DNA of 64,000 nt from Aphelenchoides besseyi (Eukaryota; Nematoda; Chromadorea; Rhabditida; Aphelenchoididae): contig JAMPIQ010000002.1 in assembly GCA_024699855.1 (NCBI GenBank), positions 6,386,001 through 6,450,000 of the forward strand. The letters run 5' to 3'. The position numbers and the translations under genes were made by a program. Within the stretch, counting starts at the first letter, position 1. Each line of letters begins with the position of its first letter. Positions 21,302 through 33,058 of this stretch are shown piece by piece. Under the pieces are notes generated by a model, which saw only the letters and a program-made list of their open reading frames with translations, was not told the DNA's origin and did no database searches.

Positions 21302-24232
21302 TTATTTCGATTCCTGAAGACGTTTCTTTCGTCTTCGCTCGTAATCCTCAAGCTCGCGGTCATTGATGACACCCAAATCATCAGGATGAGTGTGCCAACT
21401 TGTAAATGCACTAAAAGCACAAATTAGCGTCAATTTGTATTGTGAACTACCAACCTGCAAGTATACGGATTAACCAAATCAGGACTTGAATCCATCTCCT
21501 CTTCATTGAAACTTTGTGCTCGTTTCGCCGCGTGTAATGGTGGGAAGAATGAATCGACGGTGTTGTCGCGGGACATCGTATCGTAAGTTGACATAAAACC
21601 GAAACGTGTAGCAATTTCGACGCGCCCAGATGGCTCGATAATGAAAATCCGTTCGTTCGGAATGCCAACACTTGCATACGATTTAACATCCGTTTCGCGG
21701 TTTCCAAATCCTGCATAAAACGGATACTTTACCGGAAACAAACTTCGCAGATCGGTGAGACAAGCAATCTAAATAGAATGATTGTAGTCAAGGAAAATGA
21801 TCGTTGTTTACCTTGAACTCTTCAGGTTTGCGTTCGATAACTTCTCTGCAAAATAAATGGTTACAAGCAATGAACATAGAAGTGCCTTACTTCCGAAATG
21901 CCATGAGAACGGAAGTTGGTGACAACAGAACCGGACCATCGGGTAGCATACGGGATCCTTGAGCAAGACTTTGAAGATACGTTTTTGTGTAGTGAGATTG
22001 ACCGATTGCACGAGACGACAAATAGATCATTCGATAACCGTTGTTTTTGATTTGAGTGTAAATCTCAGCAACGCCCGCATGAGCCCAAGTGCCACCAATT
22101 GCCGGAATAACATGACCTAACACATCGGAACGCGTGATCGTGCCATCGATATCCGAAATCACAATCTTTTCGTACCATTTTAATAAGTAGATATGACATG
22201 AGCACCACGCAGTACCCTGAAGAAAAGATGAATAAAACCAATAAGAACAATAAAGATACCTGGAATTTTGTTGTGATACTGAACCGTGCATCATTTGACC
22301 CGTATTCCAAGCGAAGCGATTTCAGTTGGTCGCTGTTCAATCGCAACGTTCTTTTGAAACGAACTTGACGTCCATCTTCTGGCGACGTGTAAACCGCAAC
22401 TTCTTCGTCCGCCGATGAAAAATCACTTGTCACCGAGGTTCCACTTCGTGATCGAGCTTTAACTGGCAAATCTCCAAGATCCGTTTGAGACGATGGCTTT
22501 GAATCCTTTTCTTCGGCTTCTTCCTTCACTTCTTCCGTTTCAGGCATCGCAGGCGTTGTATCATGCTCATCGGTTCCAGCTAGAAGCTCCTTTTTGATCA
22601 CTTTGTCCTTCTTTAATGCAATGTCAATTTCTTCTGGACTTGCAGCATTCTCCTTAAAAAGAAAAATCTCCACTTTATCATAAAAGTGTGAAGTTACGTT
22701 TTCCTCTTCAGGAACTGAAGGGGTAATATTGGTTGCTGACTCGTCAACCAAACTTTCCATTGACATTGCTGACGGAGAATTAGGTGACGCTCCATTTGAT
22801 TGTCCATTACCACTATCCATATTGGAAGTCTGACTGCTTAATGAATTGACATACTCGTAAACTGCAAATAAATTTCCTACCTTGTGCAAGAAGTACCAAA
22901 GTATTTCTCGAGTTCATTCGGATCTTTGTACTTCAAATCACCCAAATAAACGCCTTCTTCCTGTGGTTCAGCTCGCGATCGCCATCGAAACCAACTCCAA
23001 CCTCCAGTTTTCGAACTATTTTCTTTGTTAGATTTTGTTTTTGTCATCTTCTTTTCTTTTGGTTTTGACTCAGGATACTCTCCCCACTTCCAATCTTCTG
23101 TGTCGTGATGCTGAAAACAACAAACAAAATTGCAAAAAGACAAATTCGATACCAACCGTTTCGTAGCGTTGCCGATCGATTTCCGAATCCGAAAGTGCAC
23201 CGTCTGCAATGTCTGACAGTTGACGAGAAGTTGCCGCAAGTTTCTCCTTCTTCTGTCGACCCTCGTCTTCGCTGTCCGAATCGTAATTATCGAACTTTAC
23301 TTTGTCATGTTCTTTTGAGTGTCCAGGAGAAGTCGACGGAATTCGACGGTCGTTGTGATCGACGCGCAGAATCGCTGACTTCGAATGCGGCAGTGGACGA
23401 TCGACATTCACAGTGTTCGGATCGATGTTTCCGGACGTGAGTTTTCGTTGATGGCCGTGAGTACGTGGTTCTCGTGGCTGATTCTTTACAATCGCATCTT
23501 CGTATTGTGAAAGGAATGAAAGATCGGGTAATGAACGATACTTTCGACAAGAGAAAATCGAGGACGAAAAAGGCAGCTTCTGTTTCACTGTCGGTGTGTC
23601 GTCGACTAATCGTTTTCGAGAAGACTTTTTACTAAAACAACGTTGCCAGTAAAGATCGCTTGGTATCAAATCGACTTACTTTCCCGTACTTGTGCGCTGA
23701 CTCACTCGTTTTCTATGCTTCTTGGGCAGTGGTTTTCGTGAGTCGTCGGTTTGTTCACCCTTCTCGTTGTCACTTTCCGCATTGATACCAGGAATTGGAC
23801 TTGTGGCCAAATACGCGGGAAACTCTTCTTCAGCGTCGATTTCTTCAACAAAAAATGCGACTCCATTTTCTCCCAACTTCATTTTGACACCATCGATCGT
23901 CTCATTGTTGATTTGAATGTCCATGAACTGCAAGTTAAAGTCATAAACAAAACTCAAAACATCCACTCACCTTTCCCTCGCTGTTGAAAACTGCCCATTT
24001 GCCGAAACGAACGTGAAATGGAGTTGACAAGTAGGTACCATCGGGTTGTTCGACCACTATCACATCAATTGCACCTGAAATACAAAGCTAAATTGTCGTC
24101 CAAAAGACCCAAATGTTCAAATGATTTCACAACAAAAAGTCGGGAGAAATTCGACTTACCGGATAACGTGGCCGGATTCATAGAGTTATAGAAATGAACG
24201 ATATTATTGAATATAGTCGACACGTAGTCCAT
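21302..24232 (-). CDS. lpin-1: Lipin, phosphatidate phosphatase
   Basis: Lipins dephosphorylate phosphatidic acid to diacylglycerol at the ER and nuclear envelope. The N-LIP domain starts at the ATG at 24232 ([37 protein letters not shown], then [10 protein letters not shown] and [14 protein letters not shown]). It is followed by a polybasic segment [10 protein letters not shown] like the lipin nuclear/membrane-binding patch. A long disordered acidic/Ser region links to the C-LIP domain. That domain contains the HAD catalytic motif [57 protein letters not shown] and [10 protein letters not shown]. About ten short introns. The final exon reads [20 protein letters not shown] and ends ESK*. All exons join in frame; the gene looks functional. 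Confidence 0.96.
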
Positions 24233-26530
24233 TGTGTGCTGACCGGGTTTTGAGTAGAAGTACCGGTCTGAAACAACTAAAATGATGGAAATTTGCGGCA
24301 AATTTTCAACGAAAAATTAACGAAATTCCCGTAAAAAGATGAGTAATGTGAAGAAATTCTGATCAGATCGCCGTCGTGAAATTAACACGGTTATCGACAC
24401 AAAAGGCGGAGTGAACGTTGATCATGTAAACATCAGCAGCTGAGTTCTGACGGTCGTTGGGAGCGGAGGGCGAAAGGCGGCTGATGAGAAGCTTTCGAAA
24501 CGCGACGAGAGAAATTCCGTCCGTGTCAGTGGACGTTGTTTACGTATTTTGCGCTCTTTTTTGTGTACACGGGAGTTGCAACGAAGTCGAGAGAACCAAA
24601 AAAACAGTTGAAAAGCAAATCGGTCGTAAAGATCGATTGTTCCCGTTGAGTGACACGCGACGGCAACGTTTGTTTTTGCAGTCAAATGACTTAAAATCGT
24701 TGAAGAAAATGAACGGAGAAGGTTAATTAGCGTCGTTGAATTAGATTTCTTGGAGCAATCAGATCGAGACGTTGAGCACGAAAATTTGTTGACACTAAAC
24801 AGCTTCAATGGTTGTAATGAGTTTTGACAAAATCTGTTAGTTTTTCTGAGTGAGCTCATGATGAAAACAACATTCCATTTGGCCGAAATGTCGGAGCAGA
24901 TGCACACCATTTGGTAACTCGAAGAGAAAAGCAGAGGTCCATAAATTTCTTAACTCACTAAGTCGAACGCTCTGACGGCAGCGAGTGGTCGTCGAACTCC
25001 GAGCTCGAACGAATGTAAACAACGTGCTCAGCGTGTTCGACAGCGTGCTTTTATTCGCCACCAACAATCACGCGTTTTTTCCGACGGCTTTTTGGAAGAA
25101 CGATCCTCGTGGTTCACTGGACAACAGTCGAAATCACGTGTTGGTTGCACGATTCCACTTGGGCGTCTGCAACGTGATTGCTTGAGTAAAACGGTTGTTT
25201 CCGTTGAAACAAACGATAAGAAGAAGTAGACAGAAGGGTTGACAAATCGCATGAGTTTATCGCTTGCACGCACTCAAACCTTTTGGGTATCGCGCGTTTT
25301 TACACTCGCTAATAAGACCATCACTCAAAATGAAAAACAACATTAACATTTCGGTTCGATTGACGTCGACTGGATTGTTGTTTTGATTTCAAAGTTTATC
25401 GCCGAGAGTTGTAAACAAACAAGTGAACAGTCTTATCAAGAAGAAACATTCTACTTGTAATGTCGGGGTTCTTTCAAGTTGCAACAAACAGGCGAGTTCT
25501 GTCTACTCACGAGGTGTTTCCATCCGGACGTTTTCGAGGAAGTTCGCAAAAGTCACGTGGTCGGAAAGCGAACGCGACGTAAACGAGTAGAGGATAACCA
25601 CGACCTTTTAAACGCGAAAGTTGTGAGTTTCTGGAGTAATTTCGCCAAAAATTCCGCAAAATTGTAGAGTTTGTGTCTGTTTTTCTTATAGAATCTTCGT
25701 CTACAAACCACTTCTTGACTCCAAAACAATCACTCTAATTATCGAAACAACTGAGACATTAAAACATAAAGTTGGGTAGGGAATTGCTGCAAAACAGCCA
25801 TTTCATGATCACTAGAACTTGAGACTTACGGTCTGAAAATTAAGGTTCTAACGCACTGAATTATATGAACAAGAAAAATGAGGTGTCTGAAAACAATCCA
25901 GAAGCTATAATCTTTCTAAAGAACGAAAAGGCATAATATTTAACTGTTTAAAACAGCAACGCAACCTTTGATTGATTGTAGTATTTTAGAGAAACTAATG
26001 AAATACCTCGGGTATGTTAGAAAACTTATTGCTAAGGTCGACTTTGAACTCTGTGGTCTTCGACCAAAAAATGCTTATTACAAAACATGATTGACATTTT
26101 GGTGCCCATTAAATACATCAATCTATTGGATACAAACAAACCGGTTGCTCATTGTTCTAACCATACTTCTTGGCAAACAATACAGATGTTCACTGTTGAA
26201 TCAAAGTAGCTTTCGGTCACTACCAATTGGTTTTGTGCAAAGCGGAAATTTCCTTATCAGTTGACTGTTGATCGGCAGTTTCAATGGACTTTGGATTCGT
26301 TTTTTATGTGGAGAAAAGTAAATGCTTGCAAATGAATGGTCATAATTTGTGATCAAAGATTATCAACGAGTTCTCATGAGGATGTCTATAACAAACATCG
26401 TAAATCGAACGTCAATAGAACACGATTTGGGAAGGATCTCGTAAATTGAGGGAGAGAAATGATCGATCAATGAACTGAACTCACAATTCTCATCCTTTTA
26501 AGCGTCATTGTTGTTCGAAATAAATTCAAG
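24233..26530. other. Intergenic, lipin upstream region
   Basis: About 2.3 kb without a supported gene. The 24.4-25.7 kb part is GC-richer and open in short frames on both strands, but I see no splice-consistent gene. It presumably contains the lipin promoter. Confidence 0.4.
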
Positions 26531-26532
26531 TT

Positions 26533-26544
26533 TGTTTATATAAA
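26533..26544 (+). promoter_or_regulatory. TATA box
   Basis: TTTATATAAATA about 80 bases upstream of the ATG at 26620, the expected distance for a TATA-driven short transcript. Confidence 0.5.
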
Positions 26545-26619
26545 TAAGTTGGATGAAGAACGGAGAGTAATCGAGTCTTCGCGATCTGAGAACGTTCATC
26601 GTATTCTGTTAATTCACAA

Positions 26620-26802
26620 ATGTTTCAGATTATGTTAAGTTCAATTATGAGTTGTTTGCTTATGGTCGTTGTTTTGATGCTGATTCAAGAGACGTTCGGT
26701 CAGTTTTACTACGAACCGATTCCACCGCCTGTTTATGGACCGGGACCGGTTATTGCTCCGGTGCCATTCTTGGGTCCTCCTATTCCTCCGCCGTTTATTT
26801 GA
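26620..26802 (+). CDS. Secreted Pro-rich small peptide
   Basis: A single-exon 60-residue product. It has a hydrophobic signal peptide (MLSSIMSCLLMVVVLMLIQE) with probable cleavage around ETFG|QF. The mature peptide of about 33 residues is almost wholly Pro, Gly, Tyr, Val and Ile (YEPIPPPVYGPGPVIAPVPF). It could be a small antimicrobial or cuticle peptide. It lies upstream of, and in the same orientation as, the QWG peptides at 28270-33471. AATAAA at about 26830. Confidence 0.7.
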   Translation: MFQIMLSSIMSCLLMVVVLMLIQETFGQFYYEPIPPPVYGPGPVIAPVPFLGPPIPPPFI

Positions 26803-28269
26803 AGAAGATGTAAGAGTGTCGTTAATGACAATAAAGTTCTTCAAATCCATCTGCTTAAACAGCAATAAGTAAAGTTGATGTTGAAAAATTCGTAACTTGA
26901 AATCGATTGAAACTACGAAAGAAACAGGTGATTGTGAAACGATGGGTCGGTAACACACTCATAATTTAGCGAACACTCAGACGATACTTTTTGCGTTGTG
27001 GTTACTCGTTTGAACACGTGTCTCCTATCAGACACACAATTACAATGGAAATTAGCAGTTTTAGATGCTGAGGACAATGAAGTCGACTATTTTGACTAAC
27101 GAACAAACTTCTCGAGTTTATTTGTAGGTTCATTAAAGAATTTATTGAGCACATCAGATGGACATTAGTGGATCTAAGAAACTGCACTGACACCCACTAA
27201 ATTGACTTGCAGTGAAAGAAGATGATAATGCACGTTCTGCGTTCATTGTCGATATTGTAGACCTATTTGAATGAACTAAGTCCTTTTTCAACCCTAAAAG
27301 GTTGTTTGCTTCAATGAAATAGCGCGTCATTAGAAGGAGTCGAAAAGTTCTCGTAATTTCGATTACAACCGCAAAAGTTTTTGTCCTTGTACTTCGATTA
27401 CGTAACTAAGAAAGTCAAGTTCACGAAAACAATTTCGAGTTTTCATGTGAATAAGATCGCCATTGCAGTTATTGACTATATCAATTGATAGTCGATTCAC
27501 TCGGAAGGTGCACGAGTTTCGACAGAACTGTTTTTTTGTCTTAGGGGTTGTCGTGTGAATGATGAGCGGGGAAATGAAAGCACGATCGTATGCGCAATAG
27601 AGTTTTTGGATAAGAACTAAACGATCGGCCGTTGAATGCCGATAAATGCACCCAAATGATCTTCATCTTTACTTGATCGACATCATTACAGTGGTCGATA
27701 ATCAAGGTCACGTGTTGTGTTTTGGCACAGGAGTTCGTGCAAATGGAAAACACAAGCAGTTGGGTGTCTACGAAAACATTCAGACTGCTAATTTGTTTAA
27801 CTACAAATAAAGAGCAGTTAATTCGATGGTACCAATCTAACGAAATGTTTATTGTTTTTTGAATCAATGAAGTTATTTCAACATCTCGACTATGATGGAG
27901 AGCAAGAACAGGTCATTTAGTTGTAAACAACATGCATTCTTCGTTCTTCAATTTCATCAACCGTATACACAAACATCAAGAGCAAAAGGGCGTGTAAAAT
28001 TCGGCGAGCTGATCAGTGCGTGGGCAGCGAAAGTGGCAAAATCGATCTGACGGCAAACAACTGAGATCGACGATTAAGATTGCTGCGACCATTGCTCCAC
28101 CCCAATGCACTGTGTCGAGCGAGTATTTAAAACCGTTGTCGTCAAGTTCAAGGAGCATCAGCGAGCCGGTGAATTAAGTTGACTTTGAACTTCCATTTTC
28201 CGTTCTTTGATTTAACATCGTCTGCCATCAGCTAACGTGTGTTCGTTTCAGTCAAAAATCACTGTCAAT
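26803..28269. other. Intergenic
   Basis: No supported gene. TATTTAAAA at about 28120 is a possible TATA element for the peptide gene at 28270. Confidence 0.4.
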
Positions 28270-28747
28270 ATGCAATTCAAAGCCGTTCATTTGCTCCTTC
28301 TGGTCTTTCTCGTCTTGGCCATCTCCGAACCCGTTTCAGCGCAGTGGGGGTTCGTTTAGATGTGATTACTGTGCTTGATTCTTGACGTTTAGATATGGGA
28401 TGGGATATCCAATGTACGGAGGAGGCTACGGAATGGGCAAGTTTTAGTTACATAAAGATATCGTAAATGAAAACCGATCCATTTTTCAAAAATCCAAAAA
28501 TTCCACATACTGAGCGTCAATTGATGTATATCTTGTTATTTTAGGTATGAATCCGTGGATGATGAGACGCATGATGTACGGTGGCTATGGGGGAGGTTAG
28601 TTATTTAACAACAATTATGTTTTCTTCCAACAAATTCGAAAATCAATCATTTTCACGATTTTTCGATCTCCACCGAGATAGCGGTTAATGTGCCTGGAAT
28701 AATTTTATTGTTCAGGCATGGGAATGGGAATGTGGGGCAAGAAGTAA
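28270..28747 (+). CDS. Secreted Gly/Tyr/Met-rich QWGYG peptide (NLP/CNC antimicrobial-like)
   Basis: Four small exons. Exon 1 encodes a signal peptide (MQFKAVHLLLLVFLVLAISE) ending PVSA|QWG. The mature peptide reads QWGYGMGYPMYGGGYGMG, then MNPWMMRRMMYGGYGGG, and ends MGMWGKK. An AQWGYG start and YGG repeats are the hallmark of the C. elegans nlp-29/caenacin epidermal antimicrobial peptides, so a role in epidermal defence is inferred. The second intron keeps the frame only with a GC donor (ATGG|GCAAGT), a known minor class with exactly this consensus. The gene is directly followed by a DNA transposon. Confidence 0.8.
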
Positions 28748-28881
28748 CCGTGTAGTAACAACAAGAATCATCAGTACATGCTCCTCTGCACACGTGACTT
28801 CAGTATTCGACTTTTTGAACTTCTCCTTATTCTTCATAAATTTGTGTATTCACAATGTTTCATGCAATAAATGAACGATAG

Positions 28882-29005
28882 CGATTGCTGAGGTTCTGAT
28901 GCAACAAACTGATGCATTCCAATAGAGGAGCAATCAATCAAAACACTCAAGCTTATATAGACAACAAGAACAACACGAAGAAGAGAAAACGAATAGAACT
29001 CGACG
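28882..29005 (+). repeat. Left terminal inverted repeat
   Basis: Begins CGATTGCTGAGG and ends AACTCGACG. It matches the reverse complement of 31273-31395 except at about 3 bases. Confidence 0.9.
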
Positions 29006-30849
29006 TAGAAGTACGATGCGAAGAAACGGACTTTGAATTCCGATTTCTGATAGTCGATATACTCGAAAAGCATTACACACTGACAATGTTGGGTTTTTCA
29101 GTCAGTTTGTCGGTTTTTGTGAATCCAAGAAAAATGGAATTGGATCTGAATCCCGGATCATCGCGTATCCAAAACAATGAGCGTGAAATCGAAGATCAAG
29201 TCGACGATCAACCTTCTGTTCCAACTTCAAATCGAGAGACAGATTTCGATGACTTTGAATTTTTGGAAAAAAACTCAACGCCGAAGAAGCAGAGATGGCT
29301 GAGGAATTGGAAACAAACTGTAAGCTTCTATTAGCAAAACAAACTTCCATTTCTCATCTTCAGGTCGAATTTCGAATGATGTGTTGTATACGATTGAGCA
29401 AGTTGGCGACATCAAAACTTGGGTCCAAGTTGTGGGTGTACAGAATCCAACTAACAAATTGAATGTTCTCAAAGTCTTGACGCATAGTATGGATGTAACG
29501 AATTCGTTGACTCCGATAGATGGAAACCAAATCTACGTCCAGTTCAAAGATGCGAAAGAAGCGAGTAAGTTGATCGAATCAAAGGTTCGCACAATTGACA
29601 AAAACACAATTTGCTTGTTTGAACCAAATACCGAGGTAACGCAATCTTGCTGTCACTGTTAATTGATCTCTTTAGAATCTATTAGTTCCGATGATTCAAA
29701 CAGAAGACTTGATAGTGCGAACGGAAGCGATGATGCATCAACCGGTGCATTTGAAAAATAAACCATCGTACTTAGAGGGCCAATACGTCAAAAAATTCTT
29801 TGGACTCGATCGAAACGGGAAGCTCGCATTTACCGAAAAATTTGCTTCATTGTTCGACATGCTGTTCGATACGAAAAGCCCCATGTGTATTGATGGCGTT
29901 GACGAATAGGTCAATGAAACGAGTAAGGTCGTTCATCAGAACTCTGTTAGACTGCATTTCACATTTTAGAGCCCGACACCTACAAACGCAATATCAAGAA
30001 AAAGACCAAGGAACAAAAAGTCAAGTCTTTGGCTTTGTCGAACATTCAAAAGTGCTATTACCTTGATTTAATACTGTCTTGGATGTCGCAAAGCTTAAAA
30101 TCGATCTTGCAATTTACCAAGGAATAGCATCTCCAATACAAGCAGTTGCCATTGTCCATCATTTGTAGAATTTGAAACCACAAGCATTAACGAACGCCGA
30201 TAATTGTTGGAAGCTTGCCAACCAGACGGCCGATGGACGTCCAATGTTGAGATAAAAGAGGATTCACATTCACTTTTATGTGTTCAATCTCAGCATGATG
30301 AACAATTTGTCTGCAGCTCGAGCGTTGTGTGAAATCGCGTATGGCTGAAAGAACATATCGACTTTACAAGCATCTCACTTATGCGGAAATCGTTACCGTG
30401 TCAATTATGATCGCATTTTCCCGGAAACCTTTCGATCGAACATTTTGCGGGAACTCTGCTTCAATCATTCAAGTGCTTCGTCCTGTATCCATGCGTCCAC
30501 AGGTCCGCGCTGCATCTTCATGAACTCCAATGGTAGACCAAGTTGCCGCAATGATCCGACAAAAGACTCGTGCATCTGCGACGAAAATTGTTTTTCGACT
30601 GGTAACCAATAAACTTTTTAACATTAACTGTTGACTTCTAGTTCTTCCACCGGAGCAATTAAATCGATTCGTCGACGAAAAGACTGGAACCATTGTTCAA
30701 CCTCAGGACAAGTTCTTCGAGATTGGCCAGTGCTTTCGTTGTTTGCAGAATGGAAAGACCGAACTCAAGTTTATTTTCATATACACTCGATTGTGCAGGT
30801 AATAAAAAGTAGAAGTTCAAAATCATTTGCTTGTTTTTTTAGTACGTGT

Positions 30850-31200
30850 TATAATAAGCAAAGCAAAACAATCGGAACGTGTTCGGAATGCGTTGGAACA
30901 AACAAGACAATCCGCAAGTTCGATGGCAAATGCAAGTTGCAAAATGAAGTCGTAATTACAAGCTTTCAGGAAATGCCGTAAGGACCAAATTTATACGATT
31001 GGTACGTGCATTGCTTGTAAGGACCAAAACAAACGAATTCGAATTTCTGATCACATGTGCACGTGACTTATAAGTTAATTCTCAAGGTACAAATTTGAGT
31101 TTTAGAACGTGTCTTACGCGACGATACGAAAAGCAAGGCAAATGCACTGGGTGCGGTAAAATTAAGCGGATCCGTTTATCCAACAACAAATGCGCGTAAG
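30850..31200 (+). other. Triplicated CxxC zinc-finger-like segment in transposon
   Basis: Three successive units read CSECVGTNKTIRKFDGKC, CIACKDQNKRIRISDHMC and CTGCGKIKRIRLSNNKC. Each sits in a short open stretch separated by intron-like sequence. The spacing C-x2-C-x12 to 13-C with a basic centre suggests a metal-binding or nucleic-acid-binding repeat of the transposon protein. I do not recognise the family. Confidence 0.6.
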
Positions 31201-31272
31201 TTGCAAAAAGATTGTCATTTGTAATTCTGTCGTTTAGTCATTGCCGAAGGAAGAAGGACTGAAGATCCATTT

Positions 31273-31395
31273 CGTCGAGTTCTATTCGTTTTCTGTTCTT
31301 CGTGTTGTTCTTGTTGTCTATATAAGCTTGAGTGTTTTGATTGATTGCTCCTCTATTGGAATGCATCAGTTTGTTGCACCAAAACCTCAGCAATC
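31273..31395 (-). repeat. Right terminal inverted repeat
   Basis: Inverted partner of 28882-29005. A shorter degraded relative of its outer part (CTCTATTGGAATGCATC) recurs at about 31505-31521. Confidence 0.9.
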
Positions 31396-31833
31396 GATTA
31401 TCTTCAGTTTGTGTGAAGAGAATCAAGTCAATTGGAATCTGAGTTCAGAGCTCAGTTTACTGAATAAACCTCCATTGTTGAAATGATTACAATAGACGTC
31501 AGCTGCTCTATTGGAATGCATCTGTAGGCATCAAAATAACAGTCAGTGAAAAGTTTCGCGTCAATCACTAATCGATTAGTGGAAATCGAGTAAACACTTA
31601 AAAACTGCATTCACGATTCCAGTGAAGAGGGCGGTGAAATGAGTTTACACAAAAATACTTTCGCTCTCTGGTTGTTTCAGTTCCTGCAAACTTGAAATAA
31701 TATGTAGACTTTAAAACTGCGGACCTCGACTAATGTCTCCACCTCTAAAAGTTCGACGATCATACAGCTGTTGGTTGTATTTAAACTTCCGGAATCGAGG
31801 TAGTTCGTGAGACGTCGACTGTTTCATTTCAAA

Positions 31834-32094
31834 ATGCAATTCAAATCTTTGCTTCTTCTCGTCGTTCTGTTGCTTATTGTCGAACCGATTGCCGCACAAT
31901 GGGGGTTTGTTTTCAAATAGATGAATACTATTTGATGGATGTTTAGTTATGGATCAATGTATGGTCCAATGATGTCACCTTACGGATTTGGAGGCCCTTA
32001 TGGTTATGGCGGCGGACCTAGACCCTGGGGCAGAAGATTTGGATATGGTGGCTTTGGACCAGGAGCGTTTGGAGGACCCATGATGTGGGGCTAA
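31834..32094 (+). CDS. Secreted Gly/Tyr/Pro-rich QWGYG peptide (NLP/CNC antimicrobial-like)
   Basis: Two exons joined through an intron of about 43 nt. The signal peptide is MQFKSLLLLVVLLLIVEPIA, with cleavage before QWG. The mature peptide reads QWGYGSMYGPMMSPYGFGGP, then GYGGGPRPWGRRFGYGGFGP, and ends GGPMMWG. It shares the MQFK start, the AQWG junction and the intron position right after QWG with the gene at 28270, so the two are paralogues. TATTTAAA about 55 bases upstream may be the TATA element. AATAAA at about 32150. Confidence 0.85.
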
Positions 32095-33058
32095 ACAACT
32101 CATAAACGAGTTTCACACACGTTGTATATTTCTACTTCTCTTTAAACGACAATAAACCAAACGATTAAATTGTGAAGTAAAGAAACTGTTCTTGATTTGG
32201 TCTCAAACTCCTGAAGGTCGTATATGATTGGTTTTAACAAACAAGTAAAAGTTTCAGCTTTTTTGCTGATTGTCGAAAATGGACGCGGGTGGAGAGACTG
32301 CGCATTTCTACGAAAACGTTGATTGATGACTGTACGCCGAAAAGACGTCCATGTTTTTGTCGTCGATCTTGTGTTGTTTACTCCGCATTAAGCGAACTAT
32401 TTTAAAAGTCAAGGTGATAGTCATCCGCGTTTCGGAACTGTTTACTCGCCAATTTGAATGCATCAACAGACGAAAAGTGGGCGTTTTGGATTGGCGTCGA
32501 TTCGGTTAACTGTCCCATGTGCTCGTCTCAAAGATCACATGCAATCAACAACAGTGACAGTATAAAAAGATGGCCAAAAACACAAATATAGACAACTGTT
32601 TAGTGGCGCAATTCACGTCCATGTGATCATTGCTTTTCGCTTTTACTGTCCATCAATTTCCTTACAACTTTCACTTGATCGGATACTGAACGACGTCTAG
32701 TCGATCTTTTACGAATAATAACCTCCAGTATACTGATCAATGATCTCCGACATGGTCTTTTGCGTGAGAGAGATGACGCTTGTCGATTTCGGCATGGCAG
32801 TTTTGTTGGTCAAATGTTCAAGATACAAAGGTCATTAGGTACAATCGTCGAGTGCCCGCCCACGTATGAGTTTTTGCGTAAGTTGTTTACGTGATTGCAA
32901 TCATGGCACTTCTTCAATCTCATTTATAAGACTTTTGATTTCACTGTTTTCGATGCAGTTTTTGGGTTTCTTTGGATCGTTGGGTTGTTCATCGTGGTCA
33001 TTTTGACGCGAGTCAATTCATCGTGATTTGTGCATCATTTCAGAAACTTAATTCAACT
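32095..33058. other. Intergenic
   Basis: No supported gene. TATAAAAAG at about 32561 and TTTATAAG at about 32922 are promoter-like. Confidence 0.4.

Larger units (their letters stand above)
28882..31395 (+). mobile_element. DNA transposon with about 124-bp terminal inverted repeats
   Basis: The ends (28882-29005 and 31273-31395) are inverted copies differing at about 3 positions, so the insertion is recent. The internal plus-strand exons are not recognised. One starts MELDLNPGSSRIQNNERE. A joined block reads DVLYTIEQVGDIKTWVQVVG and continues to ENLLVPMIQTEDLIVRTEA. The 3' part (30850-31200) has three similar short exons with CxxC...C patterns that look zinc-binding. Several frames are interrupted. 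The element has split the peptide-gene cluster. The exact outer boundary and target duplication could not be settled. Confidence 0.8.

Noticed and set aside
24457..24726. Gene divergent from lipin
   Set aside because: The 89-residue frame has no domain, poor codon pattern and no splice context; likely upstream region of lipin.
28912..29070. Coding gene starting MHSNRGAINQ
   Set aside because: The frame lies in the transposon's terminal repeat and appears in both ends, so it is not a gene start.
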